This document shows positions 1 through 8,586 of a stretch of 64,000 bases of DNA, one piece after another. This stretch comes from an uncultured Candidatus Actinomarina sp. Its GTDB lineage: Bacteria; Actinomycetota; Acidimicrobiia; Actinomarinales; Actinomarinaceae. Numbering within the stretch: the first letter of the stretch is position 1; every line of letters starts with the position of its first letter. The stretch is from the NCBI GenBank assembly GCA_902519215.1, contig CABYIX010000003.1, forward strand, positions 1 to 64,000. The letters run 5' to 3'. The notes beneath the pieces are model-generated. The model ran no database searches. It saw nothing but the letters and a program-made list of their open reading frames with translations, and had not been told where the DNA came from. Both the position numbers and the translations under genes were made by a program.

Positions 1-417
1 AAATATAAAGCTGATTTTGTAACAAACATGTATAAGCAAACTTTTCCTTTAGGGTTTGCAGTTGAAATTTTTAAATTGGAAAGGTTAAAAGAATTAAAAA
101 ATCTAAATAAAAATGAAAAAGAACATGTAACAACTCATTTTATTAACAATCCTGAAAAATATAATTTTATATCTGTTGAAAGGAATAATGATTTATCAAA
201 ATATCGAATGACACTGGACACTCCAGAGGATTATGAGGTATTAAAAAAAATTGCAGCAAATTTTTCGGATATATACTTTGAGTTCAAAGATATCGAAAGA
301 CTGATAAATCAAAATCCAAGTTTTCTAAATATAAATAGTGAAATCAAGCAAAAAAGTAATTTTCAAATTAGTGTTTCAGATAAAATAAATAGTGTTAAAT
401 ATGAAGAAACTCATTAA
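1..417 (+). CDS. SpsF/NeuA-type sugar cytidylyltransferase, 3' end only
   Basis: The reading frame is open at base 1, so only the C-terminal ~138 residues are present. They carry the C-terminal pattern of the SpsF / acylneuraminate cytidylyltransferase-like family: ADFVTN at the edge, then FPLGFAVEIF, EHVTTHF and YRMTLDTPEDYEV. Family members activate sugars, often nonulosonic acids, as CMP-sugars for surface glycans; the nucleotide-binding N-terminus lies outside the window. The next gene starts inside this one, so they are probably co-transcribed. The neighbouring methylase, deacetylase and formyltransferase fit a pseudaminic/legionaminic-type locus. The family call is good; the substrate is inferred. 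Confidence 0.8.
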   Translation, partial: KYKADFVTNMYKQTFPLGFAVEIFKLERLKELKNLNKNEKEHVTTHFINNPEKYNFISVERNNDLSKYRMTLDTPEDYEVLKKIAANFSDIYFEFKDIERLINQNPSFLNINSEIKQKSNFQISVSDKINSVKYEETH

Positions 418-1723
418 AAAAATTGCAAAAATATTAATCCAATTGTTATCTATTTTAAGAATTGAACAAATTTTAAAGTACTTTTCTTACCTTTTAGTAA
501 TTAAAAATACTAGAAACAGATACTCAAATAAAAGTAGTAATGAAATTAATGCTTTAGTTATTGAAAAAAGTGGATTTGACATTGATCTTTTACCACTCCA
601 AAAATCCCAAAATATTAACTTATACTTATTTCCTGCAAACTTATTGATGACAATTGTGCAATCAGTACTGAGTGAAGAACTGCATTGCCAGATTGAGTAT
701 CATTTTTACAATGACATTAAATCAACTAAGCAAAAAAATAAAATAGAGAAATTATTTTTAAAAATACTTCCGTATTTAGTAAAAAAACTAAATATTAATG
801 TAATTCTTGTTAAAAATTTTGATTACTTTGAACATCAAGATTTATGTAAAGCAGCCAAAAAAATTAATTTAAAAGTTGCAGTTATTTATTGTGAAAGTGT
901 TACAACTAAATACTCTGCGAATTCTTTTACAGAAGTAAAATCTATTAAAGAAGAAATTGATTTTCCTTTTGATTTGATTCTAGTTTCAGGACCAGATGGA
1001 AAGAATCTACTAATTGAAAATAGTGTTTGCACAGAAAATCAAGTAGCGATTACCGGATACTGTAGAACAGATATAATTCATAATAGCTTTAAAGATAGGG
1101 GCTCTCACAAGCAAAATTTAGTTGTTTTGTTTGATTTTGGTTTTGAAGATATTGTTTTCTATAGTGATGATGGCTACGGTGCACCAAAACTAGCTTATTC
1201 AGCAACTGAAGAGTTTGGGAAATTAAGTAAAAATTTTAAAAATAAGTATAAATTCGTGATAAAAACCAGAACAAACAAAAACACAAAAAAAGTCTATGAC
1301 CATCTAAAAAAGTTCGGTATAAATGATGATGATATAACTGTCACAGGTAGTTTAAAAATGGAAGAAGTAGTTAATAATGCTAAGTTGGTTATTGGCTACA
1401 CTTCAACTACTACTCTTGAGTTGTTTGGTACTGATATTCCATTTGTTCTTCCATACTGGTTTGAAGCCAAACAAAATTCTGAGGAAGGAAATTCTTTTTT
1501 TGAATCAATGCATAATCCAAGTTACATTCCTGCAGAAAGCAGTGACGAATACATTGAAATTATTAGCAGTATATTAAATGATAATTTAAAAACTTCAGAC
1601 CCTGAATTATTATCTAATCATAGAAAAAACTTTATTTACAATTATTTGTACTATATTGACGGGAAAGCCTCTCAGAGAACTTTCACTTCCTTAAAGAATC
1701 TGGTGTTTAACAATGAAAAATAG
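401..1723 (+). CDS. GT-B-like surface glycan biosynthesis protein
   Basis: About 440 residues with a basic, hydrophobic N-terminus (MKKLIKKIAKILIQLLSIL) and no clear signal peptide. The C-terminal half has features of GT-B folds of the CDP-glycerol/capsule type: LVSGPDGKNLL and VAITGYCRTD in the middle, then KLVIGYTSTTTLELFGTDIP, a typical donor-site loop. It probably transfers a sugar or polyol during glycan or nonulosonate assembly; donor and acceptor cannot be read from the sequence. The ATG at 401 was chosen; an in-frame GTG at 392 is the alternative. It overlaps the gene before by 17 bases and the ABC gene after by 11. Confidence 0.6.
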   Translation: MKKLIKKIAKILIQLLSILRIEQILKYFSYLLVIKNTRNRYSNKSSNEINALVIEKSGFDIDLLPLQKSQNINLYLFPANLLMTIVQSVLSEELHCQIEYHFYNDIKSTKQKNKIEKLFLKILPYLVKKLNINVILVKNFDYFEHQDLCKAAKKINLKVAVIYCESVTTKYSANSFTEVKSIKEEIDFPFDLILVSGPDGKNLLIENSVCTENQVAITGYCRTDIIHNSFKDRGSHKQNLVVLFDFGFEDIVFYSDDGYGAPKLAYSATEEFGKLSKNFKNKYKFVIKTRTNKNTKKVYDHLKKFGINDDDITVTGSLKMEEVVNNAKLVIGYTSTTTLELFGTDIPFVLPYWFEAKQNSEEGNSFFESMHNPSYIPAESSDEYIEIISSILNDNLKTSDPELLSNHRKNFIYNYLYYIDGKASQRTFTSLKNLVFNNEK

Positions 1724-3479
1724 AATTGTAGGTATAAAGATTGGTTTTGAAATTCTTAAAAATCATAAAAATTCTGTATTTTTTTCTATTATTTTATCTA
1801 TTTTTACGGGATTAATTGCAGGTGCTGGATTCTCTGTTTTACTTCCAGTTATAACATTAAATAATTCGGCATCATCTATAAGTATCTTCCCTGCTTTAAA
1901 TGAATTCATTAAAAATAACTCAGAAAACTTTTCTGAAGAAATATATAACGTTGCAATATTTTTTTTAATACTCTGTATTTTTGAGTTTATATTCACATAT
2001 TGGAATACTTATTTGATCGCAAAAATTAGAGTAAAAGTAAATAAAAATATTTTATCAAATACATTTAAATCTTACCTTGATTTGAATTATCTTAAATTAA
2101 AAAAGTTAAACCAAGGAGATACTCTTGCAAAATTATATAATTACTGTGAAAAAGTATCTATTTTTTCTCAAACATTCATTTTTGTTTTTTCACCCTTATT
2201 TCAATTAATAATTTTTATTTTTATTATGTTTAAAATTTCCGCAACTTATACATTGGCTGCTTTAATTTGGTTTTTAATTATGTCCAATTTAATTAAGGGG
2301 TTATTGGGTAAAAGAATTAATGCTAAAACTGGGAAATTAACAGAGTCAATTACAGACATTCAAGAATTCTTACTTGAAAATATTCAACAAATTAAATTGA
2401 TTAAAATATCAAATTCCGAAAATAATTCCAAAAAAAAATATAACAAAAAAGTTGAAGATTATGGAGATTCTATTCTAAAGTTGGAAAAAGTATTTTCTAT
2501 AACTTCGCCTATTTTTAATTTAATAAATTCATTAGCAATCTCTGTATTTTTGCTTACAGCGGTGTATATGGTACCTGGTAATAGCTCCGAATGGATTTCT
2601 ACTTTTTTCCCTTTCTTAATATTGGTTTTTAAACTTATACCTTTAGTTTCACAAATTAATTCAGCAAGGATATCTCTTGAGGAAATTAGTGTTTATTATA
2701 ATGCAATCAAGTCTTTTTCAAACGATTCTGATTTTAAACATAAAAATAATATTTCTCATTTTGAAACCTTGAAAATAAATAAGCTTTCTTACACTGAAGA
2801 TTCTTTTGATATATTAAAAAACATAAACTTTGAAATGTCAAAAGGTGATTTTATTGGAATTATGGGCGATTCTGGAAGTGGTAAATCAACCTTTTTAGAT
2901 ATTATTTCTGGACTGTACAAAAATTATGAAGGAGAGGTTGTAATTAATGGATCTTTGGTGGATTTTAATAAAGAATCTATAAATAAATTAGTTTCTTATA
3001 TGCCACAAGAAACAATGCTTTTTAATGTTTCAATTAAGGAGAACATAATTTCTGGCAACAATCTTGATGAAAATAAATTAAACAAGGTAATTGACATAGC
3101 AGAAGTTTCAGAAATAATTTTAAATACAAAAAATGGTTTAGATTACAAGGTAGGAAAAAATGGCAACTTATTATCTGGGGGGCAAAGACAGAGGATTGCA
3201 CTAGCAAGAGCTTTATATAATAATACTGAAATTATATTATTGGATGAAGCAACAAGCAGTTTAGATTTGAGCCTTGACCGAAAAATATTCGACAAACTAA
3301 AAGTTCTTAATAAAACTTTATTAGTTACAAGTCATCGCATTTCGTCAATAATGGATGCTGATATTATTTACTTATTTGAAAATGGTGAAATAGTAGATTT
3401 TGGTACTCATGAAAATTTAATTTCTAAAAATAAAAAATATAAGATTCTTTTTGAATTAGAAAATTTAAGTAATGGTTAA
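1713..3479 (+). CDS. ABC exporter, fused permease and ATPase (MsbA/PglK-like)
   Basis: 588 residues: an N-terminal six-helix membrane domain (about residues 15-320) fused to an ABC ATPase domain. Walker A is GDSGSGKST (near 385), the signature LSGGQRQR (near 487), Walker B IILLDEATSSLD (near 507) and the switch histidine lies in LVTSHR (near 540). Half-transporters of this type work as homodimers and export lipids, lipid-linked glycans or peptides. Its place inside the glycan locus, overlapping both neighbours, suggests it flips a lipid-linked glycan or exports a precursor. The substrate is inferred from context. Confidence 0.85.
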   Translation: MKNRIVGIKIGFEILKNHKNSVFFSIILSIFTGLIAGAGFSVLLPVITLNNSASSISIFPALNEFIKNNSENFSEEIYNVAIFFLILCIFEFIFTYWNTYLIAKIRVKVNKNILSNTFKSYLDLNYLKLKKLNQGDTLAKLYNYCEKVSIFSQTFIFVFSPLFQLIIFIFIMFKISATYTLAALIWFLIMSNLIKGLLGKRINAKTGKLTESITDIQEFLLENIQQIKLIKISNSENNSKKKYNKKVEDYGDSILKLEKVFSITSPIFNLINSLAISVFLLTAVYMVPGNSSEWISTFFPFLILVFKLIPLVSQINSARISLEEISVYYNAIKSFSNDSDFKHKNNISHFETLKINKLSYTEDSFDILKNINFEMSKGDFIGIMGDSGSGKSTFLDIISGLYKNYEGEVVINGSLVDFNKESINKLVSYMPQETMLFNVSIKENIISGNNLDENKLNKVIDIAEVSEIILNTKNGLDYKVGKNGNLLSGGQRQRIALARALYNNTEIILLDEATSSLDLSLDRKIFDKLKVLNKTLLVTSHRISSIMDADIIYLFENGEIVDFGTHENLISKNKKYKILFELENLSNG

Positions 3480-5124
3480 ATATAAAAATAAATATTACTT
3501 GATCAAAGATTATATATTGTTTTCAAAATTTAGAAGTTTTTTTAGTTTACTAAGTTTATTTTTTCAAAATCTTTACTTTAAATTGCAAAAAACTTTAAGT
3601 ATAAAAGAATACATTTTAAAACTTAATGAACTTATAAGTAGCAATATGGAACCACCAAAAACTGATATAACAATTTGGTATATGAATATCAGTTCACATT
3701 TAGTAAAACCATCACTATTTGCAATTGTTGGAGTTTTCATAATGAAGCTTTGTGAACTTGTTGGAGCAGATGTAAATTACATTCATTGTAAATCAGGCTT
3801 TGATTATTGCCATAGTGGTGCTAACCCAACAAATCCTAGAAAAAAAATGCCTTGTTACTCTTGTGTAAAATTTAATGAAACGCTTTACTCTGGATCTTCA
3901 AAACTAGTTTTTAATAATAACTTCAACAAAACTTATTTAAGTGAAAGTATTCAGTTAGAAAAATTAATAAATTACAAATATAAAAATCTGAATGTTGGAA
4001 AAATTTGTTTACCATCTATAAAAAGCATTTTGAGGACATCAGAAATTTCCGATAAAGATGATGGTATTCATCATTTAAAAAAAGCTATAGAATCAAGTAT
4101 TACTTTTATTGATTGGCTTGACTATGAATACTCTCTAAATAAGCCTGAAAAAATTGTTGTGTTTAATGGACTTAATTTTAATGAAGCAATTTTAAGAGAA
4201 TGGGGTTTAGATAAGAAGATATCAGTTATTACATTTGAAAATGGAAAACGAGAATCAACAGTCGAATTTAGTAATAAGATTGCTGTTGTTAGTGGTTTTG
4301 AATTTAGAGATAGAAAACTAGATTTAAAAGAAGAAGAAAAAATAAAATCTTTTATGAATAATAGAATGGTTGCTTCAAGCTCTCCAGGAAATTTTATAAG
4401 CTGGGAAAACAATGGTACTCATGTTTTTCAAAAAAAAATTGATAAATATAAATTTGTAGTATCTATATTTCCAAATTTAAGTTGGGATACAGCTCAAGCA
4501 CAATCTTATGATATTTTTGACAGTATGTGGGACTGGTTAGATTCTTTAATTTCAATCATTAAAAAAAACAAAGATATATTATTTGTTATCAGAGCACATC
4601 CGGCTGAAGCATATGTTATAAAAAGAACCTTCAACTCAACTAAAGAATGGTTTTATAGAAATAGTTTAAATAATTATCCAAATGTTTCTCTAATTGATGC
4701 GGATACACCGTTTAACTCATATGAGTTAATTAATATTAGTAATTTTTGTTTAGTTTCAAATTCTACTATTGGATTAGAAGCTCAGTATTTAGAGACCCCA
4801 ACTTTAGCAAGTAGTTGGAGTGCATATTCTGAATTTGATCTAGTAACAAAACCTGAATCATTAAATGAATACAATGAAATATTAAACGATTGGGTGAGTG
4901 GTAATATTAATAATCTATCAAAATATAACTATGACAAATTAAATTCATATTTGTATCAATACTTTTTTGAAACAGAATTTTCTTTTGATGATTATATTGA
5001 AAATTATCAAAGTAACCATTATGCATTTAAAAATAGATCTATTGTAAATTTCAGGACAATTAATAATTATGAAAATATATTAAAAGGTATTATTAGCAAT
5101 GGAAGTTTCAAAAACAATGAATAA
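3472..5124 (+). CDS. surface carbohydrate biosynthesis protein, GT-B-like
   Basis: 550 residues, no signal peptide. It contains a Cys-rich stretch near residues 105-130 (HCKSGFDYCHSG, then CYSCVKF), unusual for a glycosyltransferase and possibly metal-binding. The second half looks like capsule-export or CDP-glycerol-type GT-B proteins: VVSIFPNLSWD, VIRAHPAE and LVSNSTIGLEAQYLETPTLA, the last matching the donor-loop pattern of the genes on either side. It overlaps the ABC gene by 8 bases. Likely a glycosyl- or polyol-phosphate transferase of the same pathway; specific activity unknown. Confidence 0.55.
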   Translation: MVKYKNKYYLIKDYILFSKFRSFFSLLSLFFQNLYFKLQKTLSIKEYILKLNELISSNMEPPKTDITIWYMNISSHLVKPSLFAIVGVFIMKLCELVGADVNYIHCKSGFDYCHSGANPTNPRKKMPCYSCVKFNETLYSGSSKLVFNNNFNKTYLSESIQLEKLINYKYKNLNVGKICLPSIKSILRTSEISDKDDGIHHLKKAIESSITFIDWLDYEYSLNKPEKIVVFNGLNFNEAILREWGLDKKISVITFENGKRESTVEFSNKIAVVSGFEFRDRKLDLKEEEKIKSFMNNRMVASSSPGNFISWENNGTHVFQKKIDKYKFVVSIFPNLSWDTAQAQSYDIFDSMWDWLDSLISIIKKNKDILFVIRAHPAEAYVIKRTFNSTKEWFYRNSLNNYPNVSLIDADTPFNSYELINISNFCLVSNSTIGLEAQYLETPTLASSWSAYSEFDLVTKPESLNEYNEILNDWVSGNINNLSKYNYDKLNSYLYQYFFETEFSFDDYIENYQSNHYAFKNRSIVNFRTINNYENILKGIISNGSFKNNE

Positions 5125-6457
5125 ATTAAAAATTTTAATTCCAATAAGAGACCTAAAGTATTATGAAGATATTAAACCGGCTTTAGCTTACTTAAGTAAG
5201 GAAAAATATGATATAACTTATCTTTCTTATGATCAATATTTAGAAATAAAAAATCTTCTAGTTGTTGAAAATTATTACAGTGAAGAAGAAAGCGCTAAAG
5301 ATTATTTAGTAGAAAATTCTCTTACGCCTGAATTGCATAAATGTGATCCAAGGCATTTCTATGCGATTAAATCTGAAGGGCAATTAATTATTGAACAAGC
5401 AAATATTGATAGATATTTCAAAGAGATAATTAAATCAAAGAAAATTGATATTATTTTTTCTGGTGCTGCAACCTATAATATTTGGACTGTTCCTCATGAA
5501 ATTGCAAAATCTAATAATATTCATTCTTATAGAATGTTCGACATGAGTTATATAAATGTAGACATTTCTCAGCCAAGAACGTGGTTCTCTCAGGATATTT
5601 ATATGCAATCTTGGGAGAAAGATGAACATAAATTTAAATGGGTTAATGAACAAATAGACAATTGTTTAAACACTTATATAGATCAGGTAGAAAAAAATAA
5701 TATAAACCTTTCTCAAACAGCTCTTCTTGCTCAAAATGATTTTTATGCAAACTCAATCTTTCTCCTTTTTAAAAATATAATTAGATTTTTTTTCCGAAAT
5801 GATAATAAATCATTGCATAGGATTAAATCAATTTACAATGTCTTCTTTACCAAAAAAAAGCATACGAGACTAAGTAACTTAGATTTTAATTTTTTGATCT
5901 ATCCTCTAAATGCTTTATATGACGAACAGCTTCTTCTTAGGGGTATCTACATAAAAGACATCTATAGTTCAATTCAAATACTTTGCAATACATTGCCACT
6001 AGGTGTAAATTTAGTTATTAAGCAGCATCCCGTCGACCCGGGAGGGCTAAGTTATAGAAAAATTAAAGAATTGCTCAAATTAAACAAGAATCTTTATATT
6101 GTTGATCACAACATTCCATTAAGTAATCTAATTAAAAAATCTAGAGGCATGATAACTGTAAATAGTACTTCTGCATTTGATAGTCTTATTAACAAAAAGC
6201 CTGTTTTTGTTTTAGGAAGAACATTTTATTCAAACTCTAATTCTGTAACAACAATCAAAGATATAAGAAACTTAACTGAAGAAATAGACAGCTTCATTAA
6301 AAAAGGATTTGAATTAGAACAACTTGATTCATTTAAGGAAATCCTTAAAAATATTTATTATGAAAGTTACCCTGAACCAAACAACCTTAAAAATATTGAC
6401 TATCATGAACACTTAGGACTGGCTATAAAAAATAAACTAGAAATAATTGAGAAATAA
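5117..6457 (+). CDS. surface carbohydrate biosynthesis protein, GT-B-like (third in tandem)
   Basis: About 446 residues. The C-terminal half has VIKQHPVDPGG and then MITVNSTSAFDSLINKKPVF, the same HP...NSTxxxxxL...P layout as the two preceding proteins, typical of capsule/KpsS- and CDP-glycerol-transferase-like GT-B domains. The three proteins are too different to be recent duplicates. The ATG at 5117 is preferred (8-base overlap with the upstream stop, GGAAG upstream); an in-frame ATG at 5099 adds six residues. Probably adds one glycan residue; acceptor and donor unknown. Confidence 0.55.
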   Translation: MNKLKILIPIRDLKYYEDIKPALAYLSKEKYDITYLSYDQYLEIKNLLVVENYYSEEESAKDYLVENSLTPELHKCDPRHFYAIKSEGQLIIEQANIDRYFKEIIKSKKIDIIFSGAATYNIWTVPHEIAKSNNIHSYRMFDMSYINVDISQPRTWFSQDIYMQSWEKDEHKFKWVNEQIDNCLNTYIDQVEKNNINLSQTALLAQNDFYANSIFLLFKNIIRFFFRNDNKSLHRIKSIYNVFFTKKKHTRLSNLDFNFLIYPLNALYDEQLLLRGIYIKDIYSSIQILCNTLPLGVNLVIKQHPVDPGGLSYRKIKELLKLNKNLYIVDHNIPLSNLIKKSRGMITVNSTSAFDSLINKKPVFVLGRTFYSNSNSVTTIKDIRNLTEEIDSFIKKGFELEQLDSFKEILKNIYYESYPEPNNLKNIDYHEHLGLAIKNKLEIIEK

Positions 6458-6461
6458 CAAA

Positions 6462-7088
6462 ATGATTAGTGAATTAAACGAGCAAGAAAATTTTTGGAAG
6501 AATGAATTTGGAAATGAATATTCTTCTCGAAATAACAATACTGATGAATCATTAGAGCAGAGGACATCTGAATTCTTAAAATATCTTAAATCTACTCATG
6601 AAATTAACTCTGTTTTAGAGTTTGGTGCTAATATAGGTTTAAATTTAAGTATTCTTAAATCTCTTTTAAAAGAACCTTCTCTTCATGCTGTTGAAATTAA
6701 CAGTGCAGCTATTGAAGAGTTAAGCTCTGTTGTTCCTAGGCAAAATATATTTGAAGGAAGTTTTAATGAATTTATTTCTGATCAAAAATTTGATCTTGTT
6801 TTGTCAAGAGGAGTATTAATACATTTGAATCCCAATGAGCTAGGGAAGGCATACGAACAGCTTTATAAATATAGCAAAAGATATATATTGATTTCAGAAT
6901 ATTTTAATGCTGAGCCAGTGAGTATTGACTATAGAGGTTATAAAAATAAATTATTTAAAAGAGATTTCTGTAAAGAAATTCTTCAATCTTACAATGATTT
7001 AAAGCTTGTTGATTATGGATTCTTATATAGTTCAGATAATAAATTTGATTACGATGATCTTACTTGGTTTTTAATGGAAAAAGGGTAA
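6462..7088 (+). CDS. SAM-dependent methyltransferase, pseudaminic-acid-associated type
   Basis: 208 residues. The N-terminus ENFWKNEFGNEYSSRN matches the hallmark of the methylase family associated with pseudaminic acid clusters (EFW..EFG..Y..RN). Motif I is VLEFGANIGLNLSIL, and FDLVLSRGVLIHLNP is the post-II acceptor region. The expected role is O- or N-methylation of a nonulosonate or a glycan-linked amino group. The ATG at 6462, five bases after the upstream stop, was chosen over a TTG at 6447. It sits between the glycosyltransferases and the deacetylase/formyltransferase pair. Confidence 0.75.
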   Translation: MISELNEQENFWKNEFGNEYSSRNNNTDESLEQRTSEFLKYLKSTHEINSVLEFGANIGLNLSILKSLLKEPSLHAVEINSAAIEELSSVVPRQNIFEGSFNEFISDQKFDLVLSRGVLIHLNPNELGKAYEQLYKYSKRYILISEYFNAEPVSIDYRGYKNKLFKRDFCKEILQSYNDLKLVDYGFLYSSDNKFDYDDLTWFLMEKG

Positions 7089-7108
7089 CATTTTTATAGG
7101 AAAAATTC

Positions 7109-7786
7109 ATGAAACATAATATATTAGTTGTTGTAGCCCATCCTGATGATGAAACTCTTGGTGCCGGAGGAACTTTAAGAAAGCATATTTTAGGTGGAGA
7201 TACTGTAAACGTAATCTCTATGACTGATGGTGTAGGTGCTAGAGAAAATGGTGGGAAAAAAGAGGCAAATCAACGACTCAAGGCTGCTCAAAAGGCTAGT
7301 AGCATAATCGGATTTAACTGGACCAAAAATTATAATTTTGAAGACAATGCTTTAGACACATATCCTAATCTTGAAATAATAAAAGCTGTGGAAAAAATAA
7401 AGAATGATGTCGATCCTGATATTGTTTATACACATAGTGGTGCAGATTTAAATATTGATCACAGAATTGTAGCAAAATCTGTATTGACTGCTTTTAGACC
7501 CCAACCAAATGAAACATGTAATGAAATCAGGCATTTTGAAGTTCCGTCAGCAACAGATTATGGACATGAAAGCATTACTGGAACTTTTAGGCCTAATCTA
7601 TTTATAGATATATCTGAAACATGGGAAACAAAAGAGCTTGCACTTAATGCTTACGAATCAGAAATGAGAAATTATCCTCATAGTAGATCAATTGAAGCTA
7701 TGAGTAATCTTGGTAAGACTAGAGGAAATCAAGTTGGATTACACATGGCCGAAGCCTTTCAGGTAATAAGAAAAATAATTCATTAA
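7109..7786 (+). CDS. PIG-L/LmbE family N-acetyl-sugar deacetylase
   Basis: 225 residues. AHPDDETLGAGG near the N-terminus gives the His-Asp-Asp zinc/catalytic motif of the PIG-L family, and HSGADLNIDHRIV supplies further zinc-ligand histidines. Family enzymes remove acetyl groups from GlcNAc-like sugars. Next to a formyltransferase, the simplest reading is that acetyl is removed and the freed amine is formylated. No signal peptide, so cytoplasmic. The following gene begins two bases after its stop codon. Confidence 0.85.
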   Translation: MKHNILVVVAHPDDETLGAGGTLRKHILGGDTVNVISMTDGVGARENGGKKEANQRLKAAQKASSIIGFNWTKNYNFEDNALDTYPNLEIIKAVEKIKNDVDPDIVYTHSGADLNIDHRIVAKSVLTAFRPQPNETCNEIRHFEVPSATDYGHESITGTFRPNLFIDISETWETKELALNAYESEMRNYPHSRSIEAMSNLGKTRGNQVGLHMAEAFQVIRKIIH

Positions 7787-7787
7787 A

Positions 7788-8459
7788 ATGAAAATCGTAA
7801 TAGCTAGTTCGAAGAACTGGTTTTATATAAAAAGTGGTATTGAAAGTCGTAATGATGTAAAGCTAGTTTCTAAACAGGAGGAACTATCATTAGAATTTTT
7901 GACTGAATTTAATCCTGAATTAATTTTCTTTCCACATTGGAATTGGATTGTTCCAGAAGAAATTCACTCTAGGTTTACGTGTATTGTATTTCACACTGCG
8001 CCCCTTCCTTATGGAAGAGGTGGAAGCCCTATTCAAAATTTAATATTAAACAATTTCACAGATTCACCAGTTTGCGCTTTAAAAATGACTTCCAAAGTTG
8101 ATTCTGGTCCTATATACTCAAAAAAAAATGTCAGTCTTGACGGTCCTCTTCATATAATTTTTGAAAGAATTAATACTGTAGTTAATAAATTAATTGAAGA
8201 ATTAATTGAAGAATTACCTGTGCCTGTCGACCAATCTGGAGAAATTCATAATTTTGAAAGATTAACAGAAACTGATAATGAACTAACAGGTGAATATGAA
8301 ATCAATGATTTATACAATAAAATTAGGATGCTAGATTCACCTGACTATCCAAAAGCTTTTGTTCAAATCGATAACTATAAAATAGAATTTTCTAATGCTG
8401 AAGTTCTTGATGAAGAAATAAGTGCAGATTGTACTTTTAAAAAATTAGAAGATTCATAA
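7788..8459 (+). CDS. formyltransferase-like enzyme (sugar N-formyltransferase)
   Basis: 223 residues related to methionyl-tRNA formyltransferase. HTAPLPYGRGGSPI corresponds to the family's H..LLP.yRG segment with the catalytic histidine, FPHWNWIVP carries the preceding Asn region, and KVDSGPIY holds the catalytic Asp. It lacks the tRNA-binding C-terminal domain expected of Fmt, so N10-formyl-THF-dependent formylation of an amino sugar is more likely, as in N-formyl Qui4N/Qui3N or formylated nonulosonates. Last gene of the plus-strand glycan operon. Confidence 0.75.
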   Translation: MKIVIASSKNWFYIKSGIESRNDVKLVSKQEELSLEFLTEFNPELIFFPHWNWIVPEEIHSRFTCIVFHTAPLPYGRGGSPIQNLILNNFTDSPVCALKMTSKVDSGPIYSKKNVSLDGPLHIIFERINTVVNKLIEELIEELPVPVDQSGEIHNFERLTETDNELTGEYEINDLYNKIRMLDSPDYPKAFVQIDNYKIEFSNAEVLDEEISADCTFKKLEDS

Positions 8460-8471
8460 AATTAGAGATTT

Positions 8472-8503
8472 ATTAAGTAAATAATAAAAAATAATTACTT
8501 AAT
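8472..8503. terminator. AT-rich stem-loop between convergent genes
   Basis: ATTAAGTAA (8472-8480) pairs perfectly with TTACTTAAT (8495-8503) over a 14-base loop, in the gap between the convergent formyltransferase and membrane-protein genes. No clear T-run follows directly, so it is only a weak terminator candidate. Confidence 0.35.
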
Positions 8504-8586
8504 TTAATTGTGTTGTAATTTTTATATTTTTACTTTTTGTTAATAATTGATATGCATGGAAAATTTCAAAAATATAAAGTTCAATT

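Noticed and set aside
4122-4412. 96-codon minus-strand frame in the glycan locus
   Set aside because: Antisense to a glycan gene, no recognisable features.
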